From contig NC_014749.1 of the NCBI RefSeq assembly GCF_000183405.1, positions 1 through 58,717 of the forward strand: DNA of 58,717 nucleotides, in the 5' to 3' direction. The notes under the pieces are model-generated. The model saw nothing but the letters and a program-made list of their open reading frames with translations, was not told the origin of the DNA and searched no databases. Both the position numbers and the translations under genes were made by a program. Shown here one piece after another: positions 42,530-51,532 of the stretch (positions are counted from its first letter, which is position 1; the number at the start of each line of letters is the position of its first letter). The stretch comes from Calditerrivibrio nitroreducens DSM 19672 (GTDB taxonomy: Bacteria; Chrysiogenota; Deferribacteres; Deferribacterales; Calditerrivibrionaceae).

Positions 42530-42690
42530 TTCTTAGGCACAAGGGAAGTCCGGTGAAAATCCGGTGCTGTACCCGCAGCTGTAAGCTGGACGAAAGCCCA
42601 TTATGCCACTGCCAGGCATCTATTCAATATTTGGATGCTGGGTGGGAAGGCGGGCAAGTAGGATGAAGGCAAGCCAGAAGACCTGTGTCT
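42530..42690 (+). ncRNA. Cobalamin riboswitch
   Basis: All the hallmark blocks are present: GGAAGTCCGGTGAAAATCCG at 42544, GTGCTGTACCCGCAGCTGTA, GCCACTG at 42605, and the B12 box AAGCCAGAAGACCTG ending 42685. A variable arm (TGCCAGGCATC...GGATGCTGGGTGGGAAGG) fits between. It lies between the promoter and cbiA and should turn the operon down when adenosylcobalamin or a related corrinoid binds. Confidence 0.95.
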
Positions 42691-42727
42691 CATCCATATT
42701 ATGGTTGAAAGTGTCCCCGGGTATTGG

Positions 42728-42780
42728 GACCGGAGTGCTTTAGTTATTCGGCTCTCCGGTCTTAAAACGAGGCTGGAGAG
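42728..42780 (+). promoter_or_regulatory. Riboswitch expression platform hiding the cbiA ribosome binding site
   Basis: Two folds exclude each other. GACCGGAG (42728-42735) pairs perfectly with CTCCGGTC (42754-42761). Alternatively CTCTCCGG (42752-42759) pairs with CTGGAGAG (42773-42780), which contains the GGAGAG Shine-Dalgarno 5 bases before ATG 42786. No T run follows either hairpin, so control is probably at translation initiation rather than termination. Which fold goes with bound ligand is inference. Confidence 0.6.
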
Positions 42781-42785
42781 TAGAA

Positions 42786-44120
42786 ATGGTTAAAAAAGCA
42801 GTTTTAATAGCATCTGATAAAAGTGGCTCCGGTAAGAGTCTTTTCACAATTTTTTTGTCAAAATATTTTACTTTAAAGCAAAAATCTGTATTACCTTTCA
42901 AGTGTGGCCCTGATTATATTGATACACTCCACTTAAAAAATGCTACTGGAAATAATGCATATAATTTAGACACTGTATTGATAAATAAGAAAAAATTAAG
43001 ATATAATTTTTTATCAAAACTTAATAGCTATGATATGGCAGTAATTGAAGGTGTCATGGGCTTTTATGATGGAATAAACTATAAAACTTTCGCTGGTAGT
43101 ACCTACGAAGTGGCAAAGATGCTCAATATTCCTGTATTATTCATCTTAGATACAAGTTCTACATCTTTTACAATTGCTGCAAGGATAAAAGGTTTGGTAA
43201 GTTTAGGTGAAGATATTAATGTGGCCGGTGTTGTTTTGAATAATGTAGGTTCTGAAAAACATGAAAAAATGCTAATAAACGCTATAGAGTATCACACTGA
43301 TTTAAAAGTTTTTGGTGCTATTCCAAAACTGAAAGATTTTGTTTTACCTTCAAGACATTTAGGTATTTATACAGCTTTTGAAGTAAAAGATAATTTTTAT
43401 GATGATATTGTTAATACTTTCTCAAATTATGTTGATGCAGGAAAAATTTATGATAATACAGACTATATCATTGATGAAATAACTAAAGATAAGAAGTCAA
43501 TAACTAAAGATAAAAAAGCTTATATTGCCTTTGATGAAGCATTTAATTTTTATTATCATGATAATATCGATTATCTTGAAGAGAATGGATTTCAAGTTAT
43601 CAATTTCTCCCCTTTAAAAGGTGAATTACCTGAAAAGCCTGACTTTATATATTTTGGTGGGGGATATCCTGAGCTTTATGCTGAGCAACTATCAAAAAAT
43701 AATAATCTGAAAAACTACATAAAAGAAACATCTAAAAAGGGCTTGCCAATTTTTGCAGAGTGCGGGGGGATGATGTTTTTATCGAATGGGATAAAAGTAA
43801 AGAATAAATTTTTTGAAATGTGTGGAGTATTTGATGTAAATGTTGAAATGACTGAGAAAAGGCAAGCCTTAGGTTATGTAAATGTTACATCATTAAAATC
43901 TACTGGTTTTTTTGAAAAGGATGAAGAATTCATCGGTCATGAATTTCATTATTCCAAAATAAAAGAGTGCAATGAAAATTATGTATTTAAAATCAAAAAA
44001 GTAACTGACAATAGTATTAACTATGATGGCTTTGTAAATAATAACACTATTGCAAGTTACACCCATTTTCACTTTTTAAGTGACAACTGCATAATAAAAA
44101 ATATAATAAAAGGAGTGTAA
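42786..44120 (+). CDS. cbiA: Cobyrinic acid a,c-diamide synthase
   Basis: This 444-residue CbiA amidates the a and c carboxylates of cobyrinate using ATP and glutamine. The N-terminal P-loop domain has SDKSGSGKSLFT and CGPDYIDTLH; the C-terminal glutamine amidotransferase has FGGGYPELYAEQL and the nucleophile region FAECGGMMFLS. A stretch around residue 235-245 is short and lysine-rich (TKDKKSITKDKK), a repeat of 7 residues. It is the first gene after the riboswitch. Confidence 0.93.
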   Translation: MVKKAVLIASDKSGSGKSLFTIFLSKYFTLKQKSVLPFKCGPDYIDTLHLKNATGNNAYNLDTVLINKKKLRYNFLSKLNSYDMAVIEGVMGFYDGINYKTFAGSTYEVAKMLNIPVLFILDTSSTSFTIAARIKGLVSLGEDINVAGVVLNNVGSEKHEKMLINAIEYHTDLKVFGAIPKLKDFVLPSRHLGIYTAFEVKDNFYDDIVNTFSNYVDAGKIYDNTDYIIDEITKDKKSITKDKKAYIAFDEAFNFYYHDNIDYLEENGFQVINFSPLKGELPEKPDFIYFGGGYPELYAEQLSKNNNLKNYIKETSKKGLPIFAECGGMMFLSNGIKVKNKFFEMCGVFDVNVEMTEKRQALGYVNVTSLKSTGFFEKDEEFIGHEFHYSKIKECNENYVFKIKKVTDNSINYDGFVNNNTIASYTHFHFLSDNCIIKNIIKGV

Positions 44121-44121
44121 G

Positions 44122-45111
44122 ATGAAAAAAATTATCATTTTTATTTTTGCAGCGTTGTTCTTATCGAAAGGAGTTAGTATGGCTCAAATGGAAAAAAAGG
44201 AAACAGAAAAAAACAAGACAGAAAAAAATGCAATTGTAATTGCAAGCTTTGGCACGACTTACCCTTCGGGACTAAAATCTATTATCAATATTATCAATAT
44301 GGTTAAAAATGAATTTCCTGATACCGAAGTTAGAGTAACTTTTACTTCAAATATTATAAGAGAAATATGGCAAAAAAGAAATAAGCATCCTGAAGAGTGG
44401 ATAAAAAAAGGTGTGCCAAAAGAGATTTTAAATGTAAAAGGGATTGTGGCTACATTGGGGGAGTTATCCGATGAAGGATACAAAAATATCGTTATCCAAT
44501 CAACGCATATCTACCATGGTGAAGAGTTTTCTGACCTTTTAGAATATGCAAGAGCTCTAAATTCCATTCAGACAATTAAAAAAAGATGGAAGCCATTTCA
44601 CAAAATTACAGTATCTCGCCCAGCACTTGGAACTTATGGTGATAAAATAAATTACCATGAAGATATAAAAAAGGCAGTAAAAGCATTAAAAAATGATGTG
44701 GAATTGGCAAGAAAACATAATGCTGCGCTTGTCTATATGGGGCATGGAAATGAATTTTATTCCACAGGTATATATTCTGAGACAGAAAAAGAGTTTAATA
44801 TTCAATATCCTGATGTAAAAACATTTATAGGGGTGGTAGAAGGTTATCCCGGTCTTGATGATTTAATGGAAAAATTAAAAGAACAAAAAGTTAAAAAAGT
44901 CATTTTAAAACCATTTATGGTTGTAGCTGGAGATCATGCGATAAATGATATGGCGGGTGATGAACCTGATTCCTGGAAAAATGTTTTAAATAAAGAAGGG
45001 ATAGAAGTTATCCCTGTAATTGAAGGGCTTGGTTCAAATGATGATTTTGCAAGGATTTTTTTAGAGCATTTAAAAGACGCTATCAATGATGGTGAAATTA
45101 TTCTTAAATGA
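44122..45111 (+). CDS. cbiK: Cobalt chelatase CbiK, periplasmic type
   Basis: This 329-residue protein has a signal peptide (KKIIIFIFAALFLSKGVSMA) followed by the CbiK fold: IVIASFGTTYPSG, the metal-site His regions STHIYHGEE and VAGDHAINDMAGDE, and MGHGNEFYSTG. CbiK inserts cobalt into sirohydrochlorin. Secreted versions are known from sulfate reducers (a periplasmic form that also binds haem). A periplasmic chelatase within a cytoplasmic corrin operon is odd, because the other enzymes act inside the cell; a role in metal or tetrapyrrole uptake with the adjacent BtuCDF is possible. The ribosome binding site GGAGTG overlaps the end of cbiA. Confidence 0.88.
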   Translation: MKKIIIFIFAALFLSKGVSMAQMEKKETEKNKTEKNAIVIASFGTTYPSGLKSIINIINMVKNEFPDTEVRVTFTSNIIREIWQKRNKHPEEWIKKGVPKEILNVKGIVATLGELSDEGYKNIVIQSTHIYHGEEFSDLLEYARALNSIQTIKKRWKPFHKITVSRPALGTYGDKINYHEDIKKAVKALKNDVELARKHNAALVYMGHGNEFYSTGIYSETEKEFNIQYPDVKTFIGVVEGYPGLDDLMEKLKEQKVKKVILKPFMVVAGDHAINDMAGDEPDSWKNVLNKEGIEVIPVIEGLGSNDDFARIFLEHLKDAINDGEIILK

Positions 45112-46049
45112 GTAGATTGATATTAGCATTGATAGTTACTATTTTGATATTTTCTTTTTCTTTGACCAATGGGGCAGTAAGTTTGGATAGTTTGACAATG
45201 AAGTTGTTATTAAATGTAAGATTACCAAGAGTTTTGACAGCTTTTATCATAGGGGGGATGCTTTCTCTTGGTGGTTCTATTTTGCAGTTGATATTAAGAA
45301 ATCCACTGGCAGATGGATTTACCACCGGCATCTCTGCATCAGCAGCACTTGGTGCAGTAATAAATATTGTGTTGGGATTAAACATCTTATTTACCCCGAT
45401 TATTGCAATTCTATTTGCAATAATCGGAATATATATAATCTTCAAGCTTACCAGTATTGATAAATCATTCCACTATACCACCATTATACTGGCTGGGATT
45501 ATTTTAAATATAATATGTTCGGCGATTATAAGTTTTTTGAAATATTACTTTGATGAATCTTTAGGTTCAATTATTTATTGGTTGATGGGTGGATTTTATG
45601 ATCTATCCTATTCAAAAGTTTTTGTCCTCTTTCTGGTGTTACTTTCAAGTCTTTTTATTCTTCTTAAAAATAGTTTTAAACTGAATATCTTAGCCTACGA
45701 CTATAAGACTGCCAGCTCACTTGGTGTTGATGTGGCAACTATTAGAAAAAAACTTTTTATAATTGTTTCCCTTCTGATCGCCTTTGCCGTGAGTTTTAGC
45801 GGTATTATTGGTTTTGTTGGCCTTATTATTCCTCATATGGTAAGAGGGCTTTTTAAACCTGATATGAAAATCCACTTGATCTATTCTACATTATTCGGTG
45901 CAAATTTTCTTTTGTTATCTGATACAATTTGTAGAATGATTATCCCTTCTGGGGCCGAACTGCCTGTGGGTGTAGCCACATCGTTTTTTGGTGGGATTTT
46001 TTTCTTATTTTTAATGAAGTATAGATTAAAAAATATCTGGTATGGATAA
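45108..46049 (+). CDS. btuC: B12/corrinoid ABC transporter permease (FecCD family)
   Basis: This is a 313-residue polytopic FecCD/BtuC permease. LLLNVRLPRVLTAFIIGGML and LGGSILQLILRNPLADGFTTG at the N-terminus and GFVGLIIPHMVRGLF near residue 245 are family signatures. The start overlaps the cbiK stop (ATGA). With the next two genes it makes a complete importer. Location in a riboswitch-controlled corrin operon points to corrinoid (or cobalt-chelate) uptake rather than siderophores. Confidence 0.88.
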   Translation: MSRLILALIVTILIFSFSLTNGAVSLDSLTMKLLLNVRLPRVLTAFIIGGMLSLGGSILQLILRNPLADGFTTGISASAALGAVINIVLGLNILFTPIIAILFAIIGIYIIFKLTSIDKSFHYTTIILAGIILNIICSAIISFLKYYFDESLGSIIYWLMGGFYDLSYSKVFVLFLVLLSSLFILLKNSFKLNILAYDYKTASSLGVDVATIRKKLFIIVSLLIAFAVSFSGIIGFVGLIIPHMVRGLFKPDMKIHLIYSTLFGANFLLLSDTICRMIIPSGAELPVGVATSFFGGIFFLFLMKYRLKNIWYG

Positions 46050-46782
46050 AATGAATACCATAGATATCAAAAATTTGAATGCCAGAGTTGGAGATTTTAC
46101 ATTAAAAATTGATAGTCTAACTGTATCAAAAGGGGAAAAAATAGCACTATTAGGGGAAAATGGTGCAGGAAAGAGCACATTACTTGATATCATCAGTGGG
46201 GTTAATAAAAATTTTACAGGTGAACTAAATATATTAAACAAACAAATTTCTAACTATAAACCCATCGAGCTTGCAAATTTAATCTCTTATTTACCTCAAT
46301 TTTCTGAAATCATTTTTGGATTTGATGTCTTTGATACTGTTTTATTCGGAAGATACCCCAAAACTTCTGGTAAATTTGAGGATTATGATTTTGAAAATAC
46401 TAAAGAGTGGCTAAAAAAACTGGATATTTATCATTTGAAAGATAGAAAATTCAATGAGCTTTCTGGTGGAGAGAAAAAGCGAGTAATGCTTGCGAGAGTT
46501 TTAAACCAGGACACTGATATTATTCTTCTGGATGAACCCTTTTCCATGCTTGATGTAAAGCATACAAAAATAGCTAAAGAGATTTTAGTAAATGAGAAAA
46601 AAAGCATAATACTATCATCCCATGATATAAATATACTAAAATATTTGGTAGATGAGATAGTTTTTTTAAAAAAAGGTGAGGTTCTTTGCAAAGTAAATAT
46701 AGATAATTTAAACAAGGAGATTTTAAATGAAGTTTTTGAAGTGGATTTTAAATGTATTGATGGGTTTTATTTTGTTAACTAA
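46042..46782 (+). CDS. btuD: B12/corrinoid ABC transporter ATPase
   Basis: This is a 246-residue ATPase with Walker A GENGAGKST, Q-loop YLPQFSE, signature LSGGEKKRV, Walker B DIILLDEPFSMLD and switch His in LSSHDIN. It overlaps the permease by 8 bases and the binding-protein gene by 56 bases, so the three are tightly coupled. Confidence 0.9.
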   Translation: MDKMNTIDIKNLNARVGDFTLKIDSLTVSKGEKIALLGENGAGKSTLLDIISGVNKNFTGELNILNKQISNYKPIELANLISYLPQFSEIIFGFDVFDTVLFGRYPKTSGKFEDYDFENTKEWLKKLDIYHLKDRKFNELSGGEKKRVMLARVLNQDTDIILLDEPFSMLDVKHTKIAKEILVNEKKSIILSSHDINILKYLVDEIVFLKKGEVLCKVNIDNLNKEILNEVFEVDFKCIDGFYFVN

Positions 46783-47521
46783 TAGCTGTATAGCTTATGA
46801 AAGGGTAATTTTGTTGTCCCCAGCCTGCGCTGATATTTTTGCTGAGCTGGGATTAAAAAATAAAGTTGTCGGTATCACAAAGCATGTAAAAGGTTTTGAT
46901 AACGCTATTGAAGTGGGATCTCATTTAAAACCAAACTTAGAATTAATGCTTTCTTTAAATCCAGATTTGATTATTTATTCAAATGATCATTTTTTACCAG
47001 ACAGATTTGATAAATTTAACATAAAAACATACAGATATGACCCAAAAACTGTTGATGAAATCTTTGAGCAAATAAAAGAGATAGCTTCTATGATGAATGT
47101 GTCTGAATCGGGAAATAGTCTGATATTTAAATTAAAAAGCAAATTATCTCAGTTAAAAAAGCTAAATAAAAAGCCTAAAGTAATATATGAAGTCACACAA
47201 ACACCCTATATAGTAGCAGGTAAAAACAGTATAATAAACGATATTATAAAACAAGCTGGTGGGATAAATGCAATAGATATCAATAAAAAACTCGTTAAAT
47301 TTTCAATTGAAAAAGCCGTTTCACTAAATCCTGATATATATATTTATCAAATAGGTCCTATGAATGAAGCCCCAACTTCTCCGGAAGAAAGGCCTATTTT
47401 CAAAAATATGGGAACTATTTTTATCAAAGTAAATGAACTTGATTTTGCAAGAGCAAACACAAAAACGATAGATAACATCCTTTTTTTGAATAACATCTTT
47501 TACAAATGGAGCCTGAAATGA
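46727..47521 (+). CDS. btuF: B12/corrinoid-binding protein
   Basis: This is a 264-residue substrate-binding protein: a signal sequence (LKWILNVLMGFILLTNSCIA, perhaps with a weak lipobox at NSC), then the helical-backbone binding-protein fold with VILLSPACADIFAELGLKNK, PNLELMLSLNPDLIIYSND and IVAGKNSIINDIIKQAGGIN. A strong ribosome binding site (AAGGAG) supports the start inside btuD despite the long overlap. It delivers ligand to BtuCD. Specificity is inferred from context. Confidence 0.85.
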   Translation: MKFLKWILNVLMGFILLTNSCIAYERVILLSPACADIFAELGLKNKVVGITKHVKGFDNAIEVGSHLKPNLELMLSLNPDLIIYSNDHFLPDRFDKFNIKTYRYDPKTVDEIFEQIKEIASMMNVSESGNSLIFKLKSKLSQLKKLNKKPKVIYEVTQTPYIVAGKNSIINDIIKQAGGINAIDINKKLVKFSIEKAVSLNPDIYIYQIGPMNEAPTSPEERPIFKNMGTIFIKVNELDFARANTKTIDNILFLNNIFYKWSLK

Positions 47522-48279
47522 GAAAACTTATCTTGATAGGTGCAGGATTAAACAAAGACTTGATGACATTAAAAGGTTTAAACAAGCTTAAAGAGGCAGA
47601 CATCATCCTGTACGACAGGTTGGTGGATAATAGTTTATTGGAAGCTGTAAATTGTGAAAAAATATTCGTTGGTAAAACACCTTACAGACCAGGCTGTTCG
47701 CAATGTGAAATAAATAGCTTGATAGAAAGAGCTCTTTTAGAAAATAAAACAGTGGTCAGGATAAAAGGTGGGGATTCTTCCATATATTCCAGAAGCCTTG
47801 AAGAGATCGAAGTGGCCCGAAAGTGTAATGCTTTAATTGAAATTGTTCCTGGAGTTACTGCGGCATCACAATTTGTCGCAAAATTAGAAACAGCTCTTAC
47901 TGCAAGGGGTATCTCTTCTGGTGTGATTTTCATAACGGGTCATAAAAAAGATGTTGAACTTAACGAAGCATACAACTGGAAAGCAATCGTTGATTTAAAA
48001 ATGACTATTGTGGTATATATGGGTATTAAAAATTTTATGAAAATATTAAAATTGTTGGTAGAGAATGGTTTACATGAAAAAACACCAATTGCTATTGGCG
48101 AAAAATTAGATTTTGAAGACGAAAATATCATAGTGTCAGATGTTGAAAACCTGCTAAACTCCAATTTTGATATTAGATTCCCTGCAATATTACTGATTGG
48201 AGAAGTGGTTAAATTTTCTAAATTTTTTAAAAATAGCATTACCATTAAAAATGAAAGGTGTATAAAATGCGCAAATTAA
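47518..48279 (+). CDS. cobA: Uroporphyrinogen-III C-methyltransferase
   Basis: This 253-residue SUMT methylates uroporphyrinogen III at C2 and C7 to give precorrin-2, the entry to the pathway. The SAM-binding loops are LIGAGLNKDLMTLKGLNKL, DIILYDRLV, VRIKGGDSSIYSR and IEIVPGVTAASQ. I start at ATG 47518 (GGAG upstream, ATGA overlap with btuF) rather than 47506. No HemD fusion is present, so uroporphyrinogen III must be made elsewhere. Confidence 0.92.
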   Translation: MRKLILIGAGLNKDLMTLKGLNKLKEADIILYDRLVDNSLLEAVNCEKIFVGKTPYRPGCSQCEINSLIERALLENKTVVRIKGGDSSIYSRSLEEIEVARKCNALIEIVPGVTAASQFVAKLETALTARGISSGVIFITGHKKDVELNEAYNWKAIVDLKMTIVVYMGIKNFMKILKLLVENGLHEKTPIAIGEKLDFEDENIIVSDVENLLNSNFDIRFPAILLIGEVVKFSKFFKNSITIKNERCIKCAN

Positions 48280-48974
48280 TTCATGCAATCGGTTTAGGTC
48301 CTGGAGATCCAGAGTCTATCAATTTGAAAGCTTTAGCTACTTTAAAAAATTCAGATGTTGTAGTTACTCCTGAATCAGATAAAAATGGCAGAAGTCTGGC
48401 AAAAGAGATCGTCAGCAAACATATTTCTTCTTCAAAAATTTTCACATATTATTTCCCTATGAATAACGATAAAAATTTACTTGATAAAAGATACAAAGAG
48501 TTAGCTGAAATTATAGATAATTTTTTATCTGAGGGGAAAAAAGTTTCTTATGTTACAATCGGCGATCTTTCCATATACAGTACTTTTAATTATCTTGAGA
48601 AAAAATTAAAACTCTTTGACATAGATGTAATTAAGATTCCTGGAATTCCATCATTTATTGCTGCTGCAAATAGAATTAACGAAAGTTTAGTGGTAAAAGA
48701 TGAGCCTTTTTGCGTGGTGGAGCTTTCAAATAATTTAGATAAATTGGATGATTTATTAAGTAATTTCCCCACAGTAGTGATAATGAAAGTGTATAAAAGG
48801 TTAAATGAGCTTGTAGCTTTTGTTAGAAATAGTAATTTAGTAAAAAAAGGATTTTTGATAGAAAGGGCAACTCTACCAGAAGAGAGGGTTTTTGACCTAT
48901 TAACAGATGATATACCTGAAGAAGCTGGTTATCTATCCACCGCAATACTTTTTAGCAGGGTTAAAGATGAATAA
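48267..48974 (+). CDS. cbiL: Cobalt-factor II C20-methyltransferase
   Basis: This 235-residue tetrapyrrole methylase has the CbiL-like start HAIGLGPGDPESINLKALAT, then VTIGDLSIYSTFNYLEKKL and IPGIPSFIAAANRI. It adds the C20 methyl after cobalt insertion. ATG 48267 has AAAGGTG upstream and overlaps the end of cobA; an in-frame GTG at 48258 is less likely. The product feeds CbiH. Confidence 0.9.
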   Translation: MRKLIHAIGLGPGDPESINLKALATLKNSDVVVTPESDKNGRSLAKEIVSKHISSSKIFTYYFPMNNDKNLLDKRYKELAEIIDNFLSEGKKVSYVTIGDLSIYSTFNYLEKKLKLFDIDVIKIPGIPSFIAAANRINESLVVKDEPFCVVELSNNLDKLDDLLSNFPTVVIMKVYKRLNELVAFVRNSNLVKKGFLIERATLPEERVFDLLTDDIPEEAGYLSTAILFSRVKDE

Positions 48975-49584
48975 AGGGTTATCAATAGAAAAAGAAAGCT
49001 TTGATATTATAGAGCAGAATGTTGATTTATCGAAATACAGTGATGAAGAAAAAGTTGTAGTAAAAAGGGTTATCCACGCATCAGGTGATTTTGATTTTGC
49101 TAAAACAATTATTTTTTCCCATAATTGGCTTACAGACTCTAAAAAAATTATTCAAAAAAAACCAGCAGTAGTATGCGATGTAAATATGGTAAAAGCTGGA
49201 ATTACAGAAAAATATTTAAAAGTTAGTGGGCTAACAACACACTGCTTTATTTCCGATGAAAAGATTCATGAGCTTGCAATACTCGAGGGGAAAACCAGAG
49301 CTGAGACTTCTATTGAGTATGCTTTCAAAAACTTTGATAATATAATATTTGTCATTGGGAATGCTCCAACAGCTTTATTGAAGGTTTTAGAACTGAATAG
49401 TTTATATACCGATAAAAATATATTCGTTGTTGGATTTCCTGTGGGTTTTGTAAAAGCTGAAGAATCAAAGGAAATACTTACAAAAACTGATATACCATTT
49501 ATAACAAATAAAGGGACAAAAGGTGGTAGTGGCATTGCTGCAGCAGCTTTTAATGCCCTGATAAAGGTATGTTTTAATGTGTAA
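48967..49584 (+). CDS. cbiC: Cobalt-precorrin-8 methylmutase
   Basis: This 205-residue CbiC moves the C11 methyl to C12, giving cobyrinate. Family features are VKRVIHASGDFDFAKTI with the catalytic His, VVCDVNMVKAGI and FVIGNAPTALLKVLEL, and the C-terminus GTKGGSGIAAAAFNALI. The start ATG at 48967 overlaps the cbiL stop. Confidence 0.93.
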   Translation: MNKGLSIEKESFDIIEQNVDLSKYSDEEKVVVKRVIHASGDFDFAKTIIFSHNWLTDSKKIIQKKPAVVCDVNMVKAGITEKYLKVSGLTTHCFISDEKIHELAILEGKTRAETSIEYAFKNFDNIIFVIGNAPTALLKVLELNSLYTDKNIFVVGFPVGFVKAEESKEILTKTDIPFITNKGTKGGSGIAAAAFNALIKVCFNV

Positions 49585-50272
49585 AAAGATACTGATATTA
49601 GGTGGGACATCTGATACTGAAAAATATCTAAATATATGTAGTAAAAATGAGTTTATAATTTCTGTAGCCACTGAATATGGGTATAAAATCTTTTCTAAAA
49701 AGTTTGGTAAAGATAGAGTTATTTTAAAACGATTTGACGAAAAAAGTTTAGAAGATTTTATCAAAGAAAATAGTATTTATAAGATTATAGATACTACTCA
49801 TCCTTTTGCTAAAGAGATTACAAAAATTGCTAAAGATGCTGCAAATAATTTAAATATAATATATGAATCGATGATAAGGGAAAATGAGATAAATATAACT
49901 TACGAGAAGTTGATATATGTAAATTCTTTAAAAGAAGCCATAACATTTTTAAGAGAGAATGATTTTAAAAAGATCCTGCTAACAATTGGTAGTAAAATGA
50001 TAAAACATTTTTCATTCTTAAATGAAAAAGCTCATGTCAGAATACTCCCATTTGAACAATCGATAAAAGATGTATTGGAGGCTGGATTTGATTATGATAA
50101 AATTATAGCAATTCAGGGTCCATTCTCTAAAGATTTTAATAAAGCTATTATTAAGGAGTTTGAAATAGAGTTGTTGGTAACGAAAGTAAGTGGGCAATCT
50201 GGTGGTTATGAAGAAAAAGTAGAAGCCTGCAGGGAGATGGGGATTTTTTGTCTTGCTATTAAAAACTGGTAG
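49577..50272 (+). CDS. cbiJ: Cobalt-precorrin-6A reductase
   Basis: This is a 231-residue CbiJ/CobK. ILILGGTSDTEKYL is the NAD(P)H-binding start, IIDTTHPFAKEITK is the family motif, and VTKVSGQSGGYEEKVEACRE is the conserved C-terminal signature. It reduces cobalt-precorrin-6A to 6B. It overlaps cbiC by 8 bases and ends the first uninterrupted run of the operon. Confidence 0.92.
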   Translation: MCKKILILGGTSDTEKYLNICSKNEFIISVATEYGYKIFSKKFGKDRVILKRFDEKSLEDFIKENSIYKIIDTTHPFAKEITKIAKDAANNLNIIYESMIRENEINITYEKLIYVNSLKEAITFLRENDFKKILLTIGSKMIKHFSFLNEKAHVRILPFEQSIKDVLEAGFDYDKIIAIQGPFSKDFNKAIIKEFEIELLVTKVSGQSGGYEEKVEACREMGIFCLAIKNW

Positions 50273-50470
50273 ATAAATAAAGGGACGATTACATGAAAAA
50301 AGATACCAGAGTATACTGACCCCAAGAACCCTGGACATTTAAAAAAAGAGATGAGAAATAAGGTAGTATGATCTCTATACTTTTAGGACAAACAAATGTA
50401 TTGACAGATGGGGTGAAGTACCCCACTGGTGAAAAAATCGAAACAGTTATATCAGTTATAGGGGTGTTAA
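50273..50470. other. Intergenic in the cobalamin operon with IS scrap
   Basis: The only sizeable gap in the operon. TACTGACCCCAAGAACCCTG at about 50315, leading to GGACATTTAAAAAAAGAG, looks like the end of an IS3-type element. GATGGGGTGAAGTACCCCAC (50409-50428) forms a hairpin (TGGGGT/ACCCCA) without a T run. Whether the operon transcript passes through is unknown; TTGACA at 50402 has no convincing -10. Confidence 0.35.
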
Positions 50471-51532
50471 TTGGATAATTTCTCACATGGCGGTAATATA
50501 TATTATTACGCTAACCTGATCGGATGTAATCCCAATGAGATCATTGATCTAAGTAGTAATATTTCCCCTTTTGTGGATGAAAATATATTTGAATTCATTA
50601 AAAATCAGCTATCAAATCTGAAAAATTTACCTTCCTCAAATGCTTTTATCCTAAAAGAAGCTCTTGCTAAAAAATATGATAAAGATATGGAAAATTTTGT
50701 TGTTGGTGTAGGAACAAGTGAAATTATAAAAAATTTATGTTTAATTAACAGTGGAAATAAAGCCCTGATAATAGCTCCAACATATATCGATTATGAAAAA
50801 TATTGCAAACTTTATAACCTTCATACAAGTTTTCATTTTACCAGTGAAAGGAGGAATTTTGCTATTAATTTACAAGAATTAGATTTTTCAAAATTCGACA
50901 TAACTTTCATTTGCAATCCAAACAATCCCACAGGTTACTATATACAAAAAGAGGAAATATTAAAGGCAGCTAAACTGTTTGAAAACTGCTTATTCGTTAT
51001 TGATGAATCGTATCTGCCATTTATGATCGATAGTGATAATGCAAGTTTACTTTTTGAAAAAACTAAAAACATTATTGTATTAAGGTCATTTTCAAAAATT
51101 TACGGACTTGCGGGTCTAAGAATCGGCTATGCTTTCTCTTTTAATAAAGATAATATCAGAGAAATTGAAAAGCATTGTCTCGAATGGGGAGTAAGTAGTC
51201 TAAGTGAGGTAGTGGGAAAATACCTTCTTTCATTAGAAACAGATCAAATTGCATCAAAAATTAATGAAATTAAGGGGTATCTATATGAAGAATTAAAATG
51301 TTGTAATAACATTAAGCCGTTACCATCCTCTACAAATTTCCTTCTAATAAAATTAACTCATCTAAATAGTGAAAAGGTTTTCAATAATCTTTTATCAAAT
51401 AAAATTTTAATCAGAGATTGCAAGAACATTAGAGGGCTTGATGACTTATTTATTAGAGTTGCAATAAAAGATTTAGATTCTATGAAATATTTCTTAAGTG
51501 TTTTTAAAAAGTTAGTGGGGTGTAAAAATTAA
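50471..51532 (+). CDS. cobD: L-threonine-O-3-phosphate decarboxylase (CobD/CobC type)
   Basis: This is a 353-residue PLP aminotransferase-fold enzyme: SHGGNIYYYANLIGC and IDLSSNISPF at the start, ICNPNNPTGYY, VIDESYLPFM, and the PLP lysine in VLRSFSKIYGLAGLRIGYAF. It makes (R)-1-aminopropan-2-ol phosphate for the CbiB step. The start codon is TTG with AGGGGTG four bases before it. A histidinol-phosphate aminotransferase is the main alternative; context argues for CobD. Confidence 0.87.
   Translation: MDNFSHGGNIYYYANLIGCNPNEIIDLSSNISPFVDENIFEFIKNQLSNLKNLPSSNAFILKEALAKKYDKDMENFVVGVGTSEIIKNLCLINSGNKALIIAPTYIDYEKYCKLYNLHTSFHFTSERRNFAINLQELDFSKFDITFICNPNNPTGYYIQKEEILKAAKLFENCLFVIDESYLPFMIDSDNASLLFEKTKNIIVLRSFSKIYGLAGLRIGYAFSFNKDNIREIEKHCLEWGVSSLSEVVGKYLLSLETDQIASKINEIKGYLYEELKCCNNIKPLPSSTNFLLIKLTHLNSEKVFNNLLSNKILIRDCKNIRGLDDLFIRVAIKDLDSMKYFLSVFKKLVGCKN

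Noticed and set aside
50402-50470. Second promoter or second riboswitch before cobD
   Set aside because: A TTGACA is present but no -10 at a proper distance, and none of the B12-riboswitch blocks occur here.
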